Shown: one piece after another, positions 9,598 to 18,509 of the stretch
How positions within the stretch are numbered: position 1 is the first letter of the stretch
Layout: every line of letters starts with the position of its first letter
Origin: an uncultured Caulobacteraceae bacterium
Lineage (GTDB): Bacteria > Pseudomonadota > Alphaproteobacteria > Caulobacterales > Caulobacteraceae
Direction: 5' to 3'
Assembly: GCA_903929535.1 (NCBI GenBank)
Contig: CAIYVC010000117.1
Span: forward strand, 1 to 55,248
Length of the DNA stretch: 55,248 nt
Translations under genes and position numbers: made by a program
The notes under the pieces: model-generated
The model's input: the letters and a program-made list of their open reading frames with translations, nothing else
What the model was told of the DNA's origin: nothing
The model's database searches: none

Positions 9598-10943
9598 CCC
9601 GGCAGGCGCACTACGGCGCGAAGGCCGCCCATTGGGCTGCGGTCCAGGGTCACGTCGCCGCCGTGGCCGCGGGCCATGTCGCGGGCGATGGCGAGGCCGA
9701 GGCCGACGCCCTTTTCGTTCTGGTTGCGCGCCTCATCCAGGCGGCTGAAAGGTCGGAAGGCCTCCTCGTAGCGCTCGGGCGGGATACCGGGGCCATTGTC
9801 GTCCACCAGGATTTCGACGCCGCCCTGGGCGCCAGGCCGGGCGGCGACCTCGACCCGCTCGCCGTGGACCGCCGCGTTCATCACCAGGTTGGAGATGGCT
9901 CGCTTGAAGGCGTTGGGCCGCACCGAGGTGGTCAGGGCCGGGTCGATGTCGACGCTGACCTGGGCGCCGGCCCGTTTGGCGCCCTCGGACACCTCCTCGA
10001 TCAGGCCGCGTACGCGCACGGTCTCGACGCTCTCGCCGCCCTGGCCTCGGGCGAAGGCGAGGTATTCGTCGATCATGTGCTCCATCTCGGCCAGATCGAG
10101 CTTCATCTCCTCCAGGCGCGGGCTGGGCTCGGCGAGAGCCAGCTCCAGCTTCAGCCGGGTCAGGGGCGTGCGCAGATCGTGGCTCACGGAAGCCAGCAGG
10201 GCGGTGCGCTGCTCGATGTGACGCTGCAGCCGTTCCTTCATGTCGAGGAAGGCCTGAGCGGCCTGGCGCACCTCGCGCGCGCCGTGCGGCTTGAAGTCGA
10301 CCTCGCCGCCGCGCCCGAAGGCCTCCGCCGCCTCGGCCAGCCGTTCGATAGCCCGCACCTGATTGCGGATGAACAGCAGCGCCACACTGGTCAGCACCAG
10401 GGTCGCCCCGGCCATCCACATGACGAAGACGTGGCCCTGGGTGGCGAAGGCGCGGTCGCGCGGGGCGATGATGCGCAACACTCCCTGCTTCACTTTCACC
10501 CGGATATCGACGTAGGCGGGGTAGCGGGTGGTGTCGAACCAGAAGGGGTCGTTGAGCCGGTCCGACAGGGCCTGGTTCAGCGAGCGGTCGATAGCCTCGA
10601 AATAGTTGAAGCGTTCACGCTTGGGCAGGACGGTGCGGCCCGGCTGCAGCACGATCGACAGGTCGAGAGATTGCTCCGCCCGATCGGCGATGCGGGCCAG
10701 GGAGGCGGGGCTGGGGTCCTGCTTGTAGCTGTCGACGGCCCAGGCGACGTCGCCGGCCAGGCCCTCGGACAAGCGGCTGGTCACGGTCTGCCAGTTGGCG
10801 TCGAAGAACACCCAGGTGACGGCCAGCTGCATCACCGCGATGGGCAGGACGATGATCAGCAGGGAGCGGCCGAACAGGGTGGCCGGCAGGCGCCGCTTCA
10901 GGGCGCGCGGAACGAGCCTGCGGATCGCGCGGCTAAGTCTCAT
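9594..10943 (-). CDS. Sensor histidine kinase, EnvZ type
   Basis: The 449-residue kinase has an N-terminal membrane helix (about 22-45), a periplasmic region to about 160, a second helix (about 175-195), HAMP, and the phosphotransfer box SVSHDLRTPLTRLKLEL. The ATPase domain shows an N box (NLVMNAAVHG), G1 (DDNGPGIP) and G2 (GVGLGLAIARDM). It overlaps the response regulator gene by 11 bases and is the last gene of a MarR-OmpR-EnvZ-type operon. The C-terminal stop region overlaps the convergent protease gene by four bases. Confidence 0.92.
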   Translation of the reverse strand: MRLSRAIRRLVPRALKRRLPATLFGRSLLIIVLPIAVMQLAVTWVFFDANWQTVTSRLSEGLAGDVAWAVDSYKQDPSPASLARIADRAEQSLDLSIVLQPGRTVLPKRERFNYFEAIDRSLNQALSDRLNDPFWFDTTRYPAYVDIRVKVKQGVLRIIAPRDRAFATQGHVFVMWMAGATLVLTSVALLFIRNQVRAIERLAEAAEAFGRGGEVDFKPHGAREVRQAAQAFLDMKERLQRHIEQRTALLASVSHDLRTPLTRLKLELALAEPSPRLEEMKLDLAEMEHMIDEYLAFARGQGGESVETVRVRGLIEEVSEGAKRAGAQVSVDIDPALTTSVRPNAFKRAISNLVMNAAVHGERVEVAARPGAQGGVEILVDDNGPGIPPERYEEAFRPFSRLDEARNQNEKGVGLGLAIARDMARGHGGDVTLDRSPMGGLRAVVRLPG

Positions 10944-11646
10944 CGGGGGCCAGCATATAGCCGATCCCGCGCACCGTCTGCAGATAGCGGGGGTTCTTGG
11001 GGTCCGCCTCGATCTTGCGGCGCAGGCGGGTCACGTGAATGTCGACCGCGCGGCCGGCGCCGTCGGCGACCTCGGGGATCGGTCCGGCGCCCTGGGCTAG
11101 CTCCAGCCGGTCCACGGCGGCGTGGGGGGTCTGGGCCAGGCGGCGCAGCAGGTTGGTTTCAGCCTCGGTCAGGCGCACCGGCGCCTCGTCGCAGAAGAGC
11201 TCGCCACGGCTCATGTCGAAGGCGCAGCGGCCCAGCGACAGCCGCTCGGCGACGCGGGCCCGCCGGCCGCCGGTGCGGCGCAGGATGGCCTCGATGCGCA
11301 GCAGCAGCTCCTGCGGGTCAAAGGGCTTGGGCAGGTAGTCGTCGACCCCGCTGGTCAGGCCCTCGATGCGGTCCTCCGCCAGGCCCCGCGCGGTCAGCAT
11401 CAGGATCGGGGTCTGGGCCTTGGCGCCGCCCTCGGCCCTCAGCGCGCGGGTCAGGCTGAGGCCGTCCTCGCCCGGCATCATCACGTCCAGGATCATCAGG
11501 TCGAAATCCAGCACGTTGAGCATGCGCCGCGCGCCCGCCGCGTCGGGCGCGCCGGTGACGCGGAACCCCGCCCGGGCCAGGTACTCCTTGAGCAGGTCCC
11601 GGATACGGTCGTCGTCGTCGACCACGAGCAGATGGCGCTCGCTCAT
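10933..11646 (-). CDS. OmpR-family response regulator (PetR-like context)
   Basis: The 237-residue regulator has a receiver domain with phospho-acceptor D in LMILDVMMPGEDG, the lysine motif PKPFDP, and a C-terminal winged helix ending GIGYMLAPDET. It lies between a MarR gene and a histidine kinase gene, all overlapping. The MarR/OmpR order is that of petP-petR in Rhodobacter, which control the cytochrome bc1 operon. The petAB genes are only 10 kb away, so a PetR-like role is a sensible inference but not proven. Confidence 0.9.
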   Translation of the reverse strand: MSERHLLVVDDDDRIRDLLKEYLARAGFRVTGAPDAAGARRMLNVLDFDLMILDVMMPGEDGLSLTRALRAEGGAKAQTPILMLTARGLAEDRIEGLTSGVDDYLPKPFDPQELLLRIEAILRRTGGRRARVAERLSLGRCAFDMSRGELFCDEAPVRLTEAETNLLRRLAQTPHAAVDRLELAQGAGPIPEVADGAGRAVDIHVTRLRRKIEADPKNPRYLQTVRGIGYMLAPDET

Positions 11647-12125
11647 TCGGCATCCTCAGACGCGCCGATCTGCAGGCGCGAGCCGGCCACCGCCGTCAGG
11701 ATGCGCCGCGCGCCGGGCACCTGATCCAGGCCCCCGGTGCGGTAGGCCAGGGCCAGGTGGGCGCGCAGGCGCTCGGAGACCCGCGCCTCGAACACGCGAC
11801 CCTCGGCGGTTAGCTGGGCGGGTTTGCGCCGCCCGTCATTCTTGCCGTGGACCTTCTCGACATAGCCGGCCTTCTCCAGATCGGTCAGGACGCGGCTGGC
11901 GCCCTGCTTGGACAGGCCCGTGAGCTGGGCCAGTTCCTGCACCCCGATTCCGGGCCGCCGCTTCAGTAACAGGGCCGCGCGATAGTGGCCGCGCCCCAGG
12001 CCCGACGGGTGTCCCTGCAGCGCCGCTTCCGCCGTCGACCACAGCGCCGCCTCGGCCAGGACGAACAGCTCCACCGAGGCGTCCAGCTCTTCCTCGCGCA
12101 GGATCAGGCGCGTGTCTGTGGTCAT
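11643..12125 (-). CDS. MarR-family transcriptional regulator (PetP-like context)
   Basis: The 160-residue protein carries the MarR winged helix: GIGVQELAQLTGLSKQGASRVLTDLEKAGYVEKVHGKNDGRRK, in which the recognition helix and basic wing can be followed. It begins the regulatory operon, overlapping the response regulator gene by four bases, and is divergent from ilvE across 75 bases. Pairing with an OmpR-type regulator recalls PetP/PetR. The effector ligand is unknown. Confidence 0.88.
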   Translation of the reverse strand: MTTDTRLILREEELDASVELFVLAEAALWSTAEAALQGHPSGLGRGHYRAALLLKRRPGIGVQELAQLTGLSKQGASRVLTDLEKAGYVEKVHGKNDGRRKPAQLTAEGRVFEARVSERLRAHLALAYRTGGLDQVPGARRILTAVAGSRLQIGASEDAE

Positions 12126-12200
12126 TGTGCCGGGACTTTCACGCGGTTGACGCTGCCCTTTGTCGGGGGTCTAAGGGCCGGACGGAAGGAGTATTTCACG

Positions 12201-13094
12201 ATGTCTCTACTGCCCTACGACGATCGCGACGGCTGGATCTGGCTGGACGGGGAATTTGTGCCCTGGCGCGAGGCGAAGGTGCACGTACTGACTCACGCGC
12301 TGCATTACGCCTCGGCGGTATTCGAGGGCGCGCGGATGTACAATGGGACGATCTATAAGCTCCAGGAGCATTCCGAACGCCTGCGCCGCTCCGCCAACAT
12401 CCTCGACTTCGAGGTTCCCTACAGCGTGGAGGAACTCAACCGCGCTAGCAAGGAAACCGCCGCCAAGATGGGGCTGGAGAACTGCTACCTGCGCCCGATC
12501 GCCTGGCGCGGGCCGGAAGCGATCGGCGTGTCGGCCCAGGCCACCAAGATCCACACCTGCATCGCGGCGTGGGATTGGCCCAGCTACTTCAAGCCGGAAG
12601 AGCGCGCCAAGGGTATCCGCCTGACCCGCGCCCGCTACAGCCGCCCGGCGCCCTTCACCGCCCCGACCGAAAGCAAGGCGGCGGGCCTCTACATGATCTG
12701 CACCATCTCCAAGCATGTCGCGGAGAAGGAAGGTTATGCCGACGCCCTGATGCTGGACTGGCGCGGCTATGTGGCGGAATCCACGGGCGCCAACATCTTC
12801 CTGGTGCGCGACGGGGCCATCCACACGCCCACGCCGGACTGCTTCCTCAACGGCCTGACCCGCCAGTCGGTGATCGCTCTCGCAAAGCGCAAGGGCGTGG
12901 AAGTGATCGAGCGTCACATCCACCCCGATGAGCTGGCCACCTTCAACGAGGTGTTCCTGACCGGCAGCGCGGCGGAAGTAACCCCGGTATCGGAGATCGC
13001 CGAGCATCGCTTCAAGCCCGGCAACATCACGCTGGACCTGATGGAAGAGTATTCCCAGATGGTCAGGGGCGAGCTGGAGCCGGTAGCGCTCTAA
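12201..13094 (+). CDS. ilvE: Branched-chain amino acid aminotransferase
   Basis: The 297-residue class IV PLP aminotransferase has the family start WIWLDGEFVPWREAKVHVLTHALHYASAVFEG, the lysine-bearing PTESKAAGLYM, and the cofactor-phosphate segment EVFLTGSAAEVTPV. It performs the last step of valine, leucine and isoleucine synthesis. A strong ribosome site (GGAAGGAG, 12183-12190) precedes the ATG at 12201, which decides this start over the longer open frame from 11985. Its stop lies inside the convergent oxidoreductase gene (32-base overlap). Confidence 0.93.
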   Translation: MSLLPYDDRDGWIWLDGEFVPWREAKVHVLTHALHYASAVFEGARMYNGTIYKLQEHSERLRRSANILDFEVPYSVEELNRASKETAAKMGLENCYLRPIAWRGPEAIGVSAQATKIHTCIAAWDWPSYFKPEERAKGIRLTRARYSRPAPFTAPTESKAAGLYMICTISKHVAEKEGYADALMLDWRGYVAESTGANIFLVRDGAIHTPTPDCFLNGLTRQSVIALAKRKGVEVIERHIHPDELATFNEVFLTGSAAEVTPVSEIAEHRFKPGNITLDLMEEYSQMVRGELEPVAL

Positions 13095-14187
13095 GCGCTC
13101 TTTCGGAAATACGCGTGCGAGCGGCCGCGGCGGCCATCAGCCGCGGCTGCAGCCGTGCGACTTGCGCCAACAGCATTTGACCCCAAGGCCGCACCATCGC
13201 CTGGGATAGGATCGTCGCGCCCAGAACCTGGGGTGCAAGGTCGCGCGCCAGGCGGCTTTGATAGGTCTGAGCGCTTTGCCCCGCCAGATAGGCGCCGGCG
13301 GCGGCGTGGGCGCTGTGCAGGGCGATGGCGAGGCCGTCTCCGGCGAAGGACGGGATCACCGCCGCCTGGTCGCCAAGACGCCAGAGCCCGCCTGACGACA
13401 ACTGCACATGGCCATAGGGGATGGCGGCGATGGCCAGAGGTTTGGGCCAGAGCATTTCGGCGTCTGTCAGCCGTTCTTTCAGCAGCGGGCAAGCCGCGCG
13501 CATGGCCTCCACCAACGCGGTCCAGGCCTGGCCTTCGGGCAGGGATCGGCGGCGCACCAGCAGGCACAGATTGGCCAGTCCGTCTTCGATCGGCTCAAGC
13601 CCAGCATAGCCGCCAGGGAACAGCATCAGCTCAACATGCCCGTCCAACGCCGCCGCCTGAGCGGGCTGAAGGCGCAGGTGCATCTTGAAGCCGATCAGGT
13701 CGCCCTGCAGACCTTCCGGGCGTTTCCAGCCCTTGAGGTCGTGCTTCCCGACCGCGAGGAAGGCCGCGTCGGCGTCGATGGCGCCCGCTTCGCCCAAATC
13801 CGCCCGCCAGCCCGCGCTGATTGGGGCTAGCCCACGCGCCCGGACGCCCCGGCGCAGGTCGACGCCCGCCTTCTCGGCCAGTTGCAGCAGCGCCTCGTCC
13901 AGGCGACGGCGCGACAGGCTGAAGGCCGGGAAGGGCAGGGCGATGTCGGTGACGCCGCGCTTGTCCGCCAGCCGCGCCCGGCGGATCGGGACCGCTCCTA
14001 GCGCGCCGAGATCGAGGCCGATCTGGGCGAGATAGGCCGCCGCCTCATGGCTGATGAACTCGCCGCAGACCTTGTCGTGGGCACCGGTCTCCCGCTCCAG
14101 CAGGGTCACCGAGCGCCCCGCCCGCGCCAGCAGGATCGCCGCCGCCGCGCCCGCCGGGCCGCCGCCGATGACCAGGGCCTCGGTCAC
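13063..14187 (-). CDS. FAD-dependent oxidoreductase (geranylgeranyl-reductase-like)
   Basis: The roughly 374-residue flavoprotein has an N-terminal dinucleotide-binding motif (ALVIGGGPAGAAAAILL), an HDKVCGEFIS segment and a GD motif (RLGDQAAVIPSFAGDG) near residue 280, as in aromatic hydroxylases and geranylgeranyl reductases. The GTG at 14187 overlaps the methyltransferase stop (GTGA), so translational coupling decides the start. It is the last gene after a type III PKS and a methyltransferase. By analogy with three-gene phenolic lipid clusters it probably oxidises or reduces the methylated resorcinol product. Confidence 0.85.
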   Translation of the reverse strand: MTEALVIGGGPAGAAAAILLARAGRSVTLLERETGAHDKVCGEFISHEAAAYLAQIGLDLGALGAVPIRRARLADKRGVTDIALPFPAFSLSRRRLDEALLQLAEKAGVDLRRGVRARGLAPISAGWRADLGEAGAIDADAAFLAVGKHDLKGWKRPEGLQGDLIGFKMHLRLQPAQAAALDGHVELMLFPGGYAGLEPIEDGLANLCLLVRRRSLPEGQAWTALVEAMRAACPLLKERLTDAEMLWPKPLAIAAIPYGHVQLSSGGLWRLGDQAAVIPSFAGDGLAIALHSAHAAAGAYLAGQSAQTYQSRLARDLAPQVLGATILSQAMVRPWGQMLLAQVARLQPRLMAAAAARTRISERALRALPAPARP

Positions 14188-14888
14188 GCACGGACCCGCG
14201 ACACGCACAGGCGGAAGGGGAACCAGGGCTCGACGCGGGCCTGGCGGATGTCGGCCCGCTTCAGCAGATCGCTCCAGTCTTTCGGGCTGAAGGCGCGGCT
14301 GATCGAGACCGGGCCGTCGTGCCGCACCAAGGGGTGCCAGCGCATCAGGCTGCTCAACAGGGAGAAGCCATAATAGCTGAAAGAATGTCGCAACAAGTCA
14401 TTGACGAACCACCCAATTCTGGCGTTCGCCTCCTGCCATTCAAGGAACCGCAAAAGGGTCTCGTCGTCCAGGTGGTGGGTGAACAGGGACGAGATCACCA
14501 CGTCGGCGCCGCCGCGATAGTCGAGCAGGTCCTCGGTCACGAAACGGATGTCCGCCGAACCCAGCACACGCTCCGCCGCCCGCTCGGCCCAGGGGTTGCG
14601 GTCCAGGCCGGTGAGGCGGACCTCCAGGCCCCGCTTGCCGCACCAGCGGGCGATCACGCGCAGCATGTCGCCGTAGCCTGAGCCGACGTCGAGGATCATC
14701 AACGGCTGGTCCTGGGGCCACAGGCCGTCCCGATGCAGCTTGGCCAGAAAGGCGAGGGTCGGGCGGTAGGCGAGGGTCAGGACGTTGACCTTGGCCAGAT
14801 CGGCCAGGCATCCACGGAAGGTCTCGAAGTCGACATCCGGGCCGTCCATCAGCTCCGGGGTGTCGGCGCGGCGCGAGAAGTCAGGCAT
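14184..14888 (-). CDS. Class I SAM-dependent methyltransferase of the phenolic lipid operon
   Basis: The 234-residue protein contains an AdoMet loop (LMILDVGSGYGDMLRVIARW) and the acidic strand LTGLDRNPWAE. It lies between the type III PKS and the FAD oxidoreductase, overlapping the former by 8 bases and the latter by 4. The start at 14888 (MPDFSRR) is chosen because it sits at the PKS stop. Members in this context O- or C-methylate the polyketide ring; the position is not predictable here. Confidence 0.85.
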   Translation of the reverse strand: MPDFSRRADTPELMDGPDVDFETFRGCLADLAKVNVLTLAYRPTLAFLAKLHRDGLWPQDQPLMILDVGSGYGDMLRVIARWCGKRGLEVRLTGLDRNPWAERAAERVLGSADIRFVTEDLLDYRGGADVVISSLFTHHLDDETLLRFLEWQEANARIGWFVNDLLRHSFSYYGFSLLSSLMRWHPLVRHDGPVSISRAFSPKDWSDLLKRADIRQARVEPWFPFRLCVSRVRA

Positions 14889-15948
14889 GGCTGAAAAGCA
14901 TGGTCTCGGCGGTGAGGCCGGGGCCAAAGGCCATGGCGCAGCCCTTGGCGCCGGGCGTGGGGTTGTCCAGCAGGGTCTTCAGCACGAACAGCACCGTGGC
15001 CGAGGACATGTTGCCGAACCGGCGCAGGACTTCGCGTGAGGCGCCCAGCGCCTTGGGCGGCAGGGAGAAGGCGGCTTCCACGGCGTCCAGCACGGAACGC
15101 CCGCCCGGATGGATGGCCCACTGGTCGATGTCGTCCGTCTCGGCGCCTCGCAGGATGGCGTCCCGCCCAGCGTCCAGCGCCTTGCCGATCGAACCGGGCA
15201 CGCCGCCGGACAGGAACATGTCGAAACCCTGATCGCGCACGTTCCAGGTGATCTGCTCGGCGGAGCCTGGGGCCACCTCCGCGTGAAACGAGTCCAGGGA
15301 GATGCCGGTGGGGTCGGCGGTGACCAGGGCCGCGGCGCAGCCGTCGCCGAACACCAGGAAGGTCAGCACCTGCTCCAGGTTGGACGTCTCCTGCAGGTGC
15401 AGGGTGCACAGCTCCAGGCTGACCACGATCACCTTGGCGTCCGGCTCCGAGCGCACGATGTGGCGGGCCAGTTTCAGGGCGCTGATGGCGGCGTAGCAGC
15501 CCATGAAGCCGACCATGGTCCGCTCGACCGAGGGCTTCAGCCCCATGCCCTCGACGATCTGCAGGTCCAGACCCGGCGCCGACAGGCCCGTGCAGGAGGT
15601 GACGATGACGTGGGTCACCGCGCCGCGCTCGGCGTCGCTCAGCTTCAGATCCCCGACAGCGCGCAGCGCCAAGGCCGGGGCCTCGGCCTCGTAGCGCTTC
15701 ATCCGCTCGGCGGTGGAGGGGAAGGCGCCCCGGCTGTAGAAGCCGTCGGCGTCCAGCGCACTATTGGAGGTGAGGGGCAGGGGCTTGATGCCCGACCAGC
15801 GGTGCTCGATCTGGCTGCGGTCCACCATGCGGCGGAACAGCAGCTGGCTGCGGCGGTCGGTCAGCAGGGTGTCGGCGAACTGCACGAAGGCGTCATGCAC
15901 ATCGTTGACGGGCACCGCTGTGGCGATCCGATTGAGGTAGGCCGCCAT
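14881..15948 (-). CDS. Type III polyketide synthase (alkylresorcinol/alkylpyrone synthase type)
   Basis: The 355-residue thiolase-fold enzyme has the full catalytic triad: C151 in GFMGCYAAISAL, H280 in WAIHPGGRSV and N313 in FGNMSSATV. Family members extend a fatty acyl starter with malonyl-CoA and cyclise it to an alkylresorcinol or alkylpyrone. An upstream in-frame ATG exists at 15996, but MAAYLNRIAT at 15948 matches the usual length. It is translationally coupled to a methyltransferase and a flavoprotein, with a FUSC transporter 78 bases upstream on the same strand. Confidence 0.93.
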   Translation of the reverse strand: MAAYLNRIATAVPVNDVHDAFVQFADTLLTDRRSQLLFRRMVDRSQIEHRWSGIKPLPLTSNSALDADGFYSRGAFPSTAERMKRYEAEAPALALRAVGDLKLSDAERGAVTHVIVTSCTGLSAPGLDLQIVEGMGLKPSVERTMVGFMGCYAAISALKLARHIVRSEPDAKVIVVSLELCTLHLQETSNLEQVLTFLVFGDGCAAALVTADPTGISLDSFHAEVAPGSAEQITWNVRDQGFDMFLSGGVPGSIGKALDAGRDAILRGAETDDIDQWAIHPGGRSVLDAVEAAFSLPPKALGASREVLRRFGNMSSATVLFVLKTLLDNPTPGAKGCAMAFGPGLTAETMLFSHA

Positions 15949-16026
15949 CCGATGCTCCTTGCGCGAGGCGGGCTCGGCTGATGTCAGCCTAATCATTTGC
16001 CCGGCGCCGCTATAGACACTTCCGCG

Positions 16027-17139
16027 TCATGAACGCGGGGTGAGCTCTTCGGTTCGCGCCGCGTGGAGTCTAGCGCGTTCAGAGGCGGTCCAGCCGGCGT
16101 GGACCATCAGGGCGATGATGCCGCCGGCCATGGTGGCGATCACCCGGTGCGCGGCGATGACCGGCTCCGGCGTTCCGGCCAGGCTCAGCAGGAAGGCGAC
16201 ATAGGCGGTGATAGCCACCGAATAGGCCAGGTAGTTGACCCTGAGCAGGGTGTAGGAGCCGAAGGCGGCGGCCACCACCAGCCCGGCTGTGATCCATTCG
16301 CTGGGCCTCAGCAGCGCCACCAGCAGCGTCGCCACCCCGGCGCCGCCGATAGTGCCGAAGATGCGCTGCACGCCGCGTTTGAAGGTCTCGCGGAAGCCCG
16401 GTTTCATCAGAACCAGCAGGGTGAGCGGCGCCCAGTAGCCGTTGGGCAGCGACACCTGGCGGGCGATCAGGTCGGTGGCGCCCACCGACAATGCCAGGAC
16501 CAGGGCGTAGCGGCCGGTCGGGGCGTGTAGCGAGAAATGGCGGCGCAGCAGGCGGCCTGCGATGCGCAGAGGCTGAGGCGGCAGGGGCTGCGTCGTCGCT
16601 TCGGGCAGTAGCTTCAGCCGCCAGACGGCGCTGACGATCAGGATCTGCAGCGACCCGCCCGCCAGCACCAGCAGGGCCCGCTCCAGGCCCCCGATCAGAC
16701 CGCCGGGGCGTGAGCCGGCCACCAGCATGGCGATCACCCACTGCAGGACGCTCCACCAGGCGCCGGCGCCGAGCGTGGTGGCCAGGCCGCAGAACCCCGC
16801 CCACAGGGCCAGCATGGCGGCGAAGGCCATGGCGTGTTCGCCCAGCACTGTCCCCAGCAATGCGGCCACGGCCATGCCCGCTACCGCCAGCATCATCGGC
16901 AGGGCGCGGATGTCCGACAGCTGCTGAAACGACCCGAACCCCACCGACAGGGCGCCGCCCGCCGCGACCAGACCCGCCGGCGCGTTGCCCATGCCGATCC
17001 CCACGATCAGGGGAATGGCGATGGCGGGCAGGCATGCGAGCGCCGGGCCAGGGCCCTCAGCGCTCCAGCGCAGCGGCGAGCGCGGCCGGGCAAAGCGGTA
17101 GCGGCGGGCCAGCGCGGTCAGGGGATTGGAGCGGGACAT
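16027..17139 (-). CDS. FUSC-family inner membrane transporter
   Basis: The 370-residue protein has about nine or ten hydrophobic segments and the FUSC-type stretch LIARQVSLPNGYWAPLTLLVLMKPGFRETFKRGVQRIFGTIGGA, with its conserved arginine-rich turn. Homologues export aromatic acids such as fusaric acid. It is shorter than two-halved members. It lies 78 bases upstream of the type III PKS on the same strand, so a role in moving the phenolic product or its precursors is plausible but inferred. Confidence 0.82.
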   Translation of the reverse strand: MSRSNPLTALARRYRFARPRSPLRWSAEGPGPALACLPAIAIPLIVGIGMGNAPAGLVAAGGALSVGFGSFQQLSDIRALPMMLAVAGMAVAALLGTVLGEHAMAFAAMLALWAGFCGLATTLGAGAWWSVLQWVIAMLVAGSRPGGLIGGLERALLVLAGGSLQILIVSAVWRLKLLPEATTQPLPPQPLRIAGRLLRRHFSLHAPTGRYALVLALSVGATDLIARQVSLPNGYWAPLTLLVLMKPGFRETFKRGVQRIFGTIGGAGVATLLVALLRPSEWITAGLVVAAAFGSYTLLRVNYLAYSVAITAYVAFLLSLAGTPEPVIAAHRVIATMAGGIIALMVHAGWTASERARLHAARTEELTPRS

Positions 17140-17330
17140 CGGCGGCCATCTTAGCCCGCGCCGCCGTCCGCACTACGGGAAAGGCGCCCAGCCTCTAGGC
17201 GATCGGCCGATATTAAGCCTGAGGAAGGGGCGTTTTCGCCTCTAATTCGCCGCCTTTGGAACCAAATCCTGCTTTCGGCGCTGGGGCTAGCGATGCTGCG
17301 GTCAGTGGGGCGCGGTTCAGGAGGCTCGCC

Positions 17331-17594
17331 ATGATGCATACGTCTTCGACTGGCCGAATGTCCGCCAAAGTCGCCGTGGCCAAGGCCGCGCCCGTGGACA
17401 CCTCCTGGCGCAGCCGCACCGCTCTGGCCTGCGCCATCCTAGCCATGATGATCCTCAGCGTCGGCGCCATGAACATGGACTGGAGCGAAGGCGTCGCCAT
17501 GACCCTCGGCCAGCTGGCGGGCATGGCGGCTCCCCTGATCGTGCTGAGCCTGCTGGGCTGGGCCATCGCCGCGACCGTCACGCGCCGCCGCTAG
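17331..17594 (+). CDS. Small two-helix membrane protein of unknown function
   Basis: I do not recognise this 87-residue protein. It has a basic N-terminus and two hydrophobic helices (about residues 27-47 and 58-82) ending in TRRR. A good ribosome site (CAGGAGG, about 17318-17324) precedes the ATG at 17331, which supports real translation. It stands alone between the FUSC gene and the DUF6644 cluster. Confidence 0.6.
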   Translation: MMHTSSTGRMSAKVAVAKAAPVDTSWRSRTALACAILAMMILSVGAMNMDWSEGVAMTLGQLAGMAAPLIVLSLLGWAIAATVTRRR

Positions 17595-17714
17595 GCCTCT
17601 GCCTAAATCCTGACCTTCCTACGTTTCTTGAAAGTGCTTACCGGCCTCGGCCATCGGCTGTGGCGATGATTGTGGGCTAGCCTCGGCTCGAATGTTGGCC
17701 TGGGGCTCCTGTTG

Positions 17715-18506
17715 ATGTCCGCTTCCTCTATCGTGCGCACCGGCCTGGTCGGCAGCGCCGTCGCCATCGCCGCCCTGATCGGCGCCTCCACCGTCCATGC
17801 CGCCATGCCCGGCGATCTCAGCGGGGTCTGGCAATACGATCGCGAAAAGGCCCGCACCCGCAGCCTGCCCAAGCTGACCCCGACCGCCGCGGCCCTGGTG
17901 GCCAAGAAGAACGAGGCGCGTAAGGCCGGTTGGGTGCGCGAGGTGCAGAACCTGAAGTGCCTGCCCACCGGCATGCCCCTGCTGATGCAGTGGATCTCGC
18001 CGATCTACATCTTCCAGGACTATCACCGGGTCGCGGTCATCACCGAGGACGACCCGGGCAACGACCAGCCGCGCACCATCTATCTGGACGAGAAGGCCCA
18101 TCCGCCGGCCGAGACCATCTTCCCCACCTGGAACGGCCATTCCATCGGCCATTGGGAGGGTTCGGTGCTGGTGGTCGACACCATCGGCTTCAACGACCGC
18201 GCGACCCTGTTCCAGGGCGTGCCGCGCACCCCCAAGACCCACATCGTCGAGCGCCTTGCGGTCTCCGCCGATGGCAAGACGATGACCGACAGCGTGACCA
18301 TGGACGACCTCGGCGTGCTGACCGAGCCCTGGACGGTGACCCTGTCCTACAACCGCATGCCCGCCGACACCGAGCGGCTTGAAGCGGTGTGCGAGCCCGA
18401 TCTGGGCGCCCTGCAGACGCTCGACTGGAACGCGATCAAGGACGTCGATCTGGAGGCGGCCCGCATGGCCGATCCTACCGAACGCTACAACCCCGGCGGT
18501 AAGTAA
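17715..18506 (+). CDS. Secreted protein of unknown function, first of the DUF6644/DUF6152 cluster
   Basis: The 263-residue protein has a signal peptide (cut likely after ASTVHA), then a mature domain with TIYLDEKAHPPAETIFPTWNGHSIGHWEG, VLVVDTIGFNDRA and a C-terminal EPWTVTLSYNRMP. The gene at 19631 is a clear paralogue, sharing the NGHSIG-WEG and VVDT-FNDR blocks and the KPW/EPW end. This family is common in Sphingomonadales and Caulobacterales next to DUF6152 and DUF6644 genes, but its function is not known to me. DUF6644 gene 1 follows after 3 bases. Confidence 0.78.
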   Translation: MSASSIVRTGLVGSAVAIAALIGASTVHAAMPGDLSGVWQYDREKARTRSLPKLTPTAAALVAKKNEARKAGWVREVQNLKCLPTGMPLLMQWISPIYIFQDYHRVAVITEDDPGNDQPRTIYLDEKAHPPAETIFPTWNGHSIGHWEGSVLVVDTIGFNDRATLFQGVPRTPKTHIVERLAVSADGKTMTDSVTMDDLGVLTEPWTVTLSYNRMPADTERLEAVCEPDLGALQTLDWNAIKDVDLEAARMADPTERYNPGGK

Positions 18507-18509
18507 CCC

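Noticed and set aside
9663-11459. A 598-codon plus-strand open frame opposite the histidine kinase and response regulator
   Set aside because: It is a GC-rich shadow frame: low-complexity H/G/A/R/Q-rich product, no domain, and entirely opposite two genes with clear motifs.
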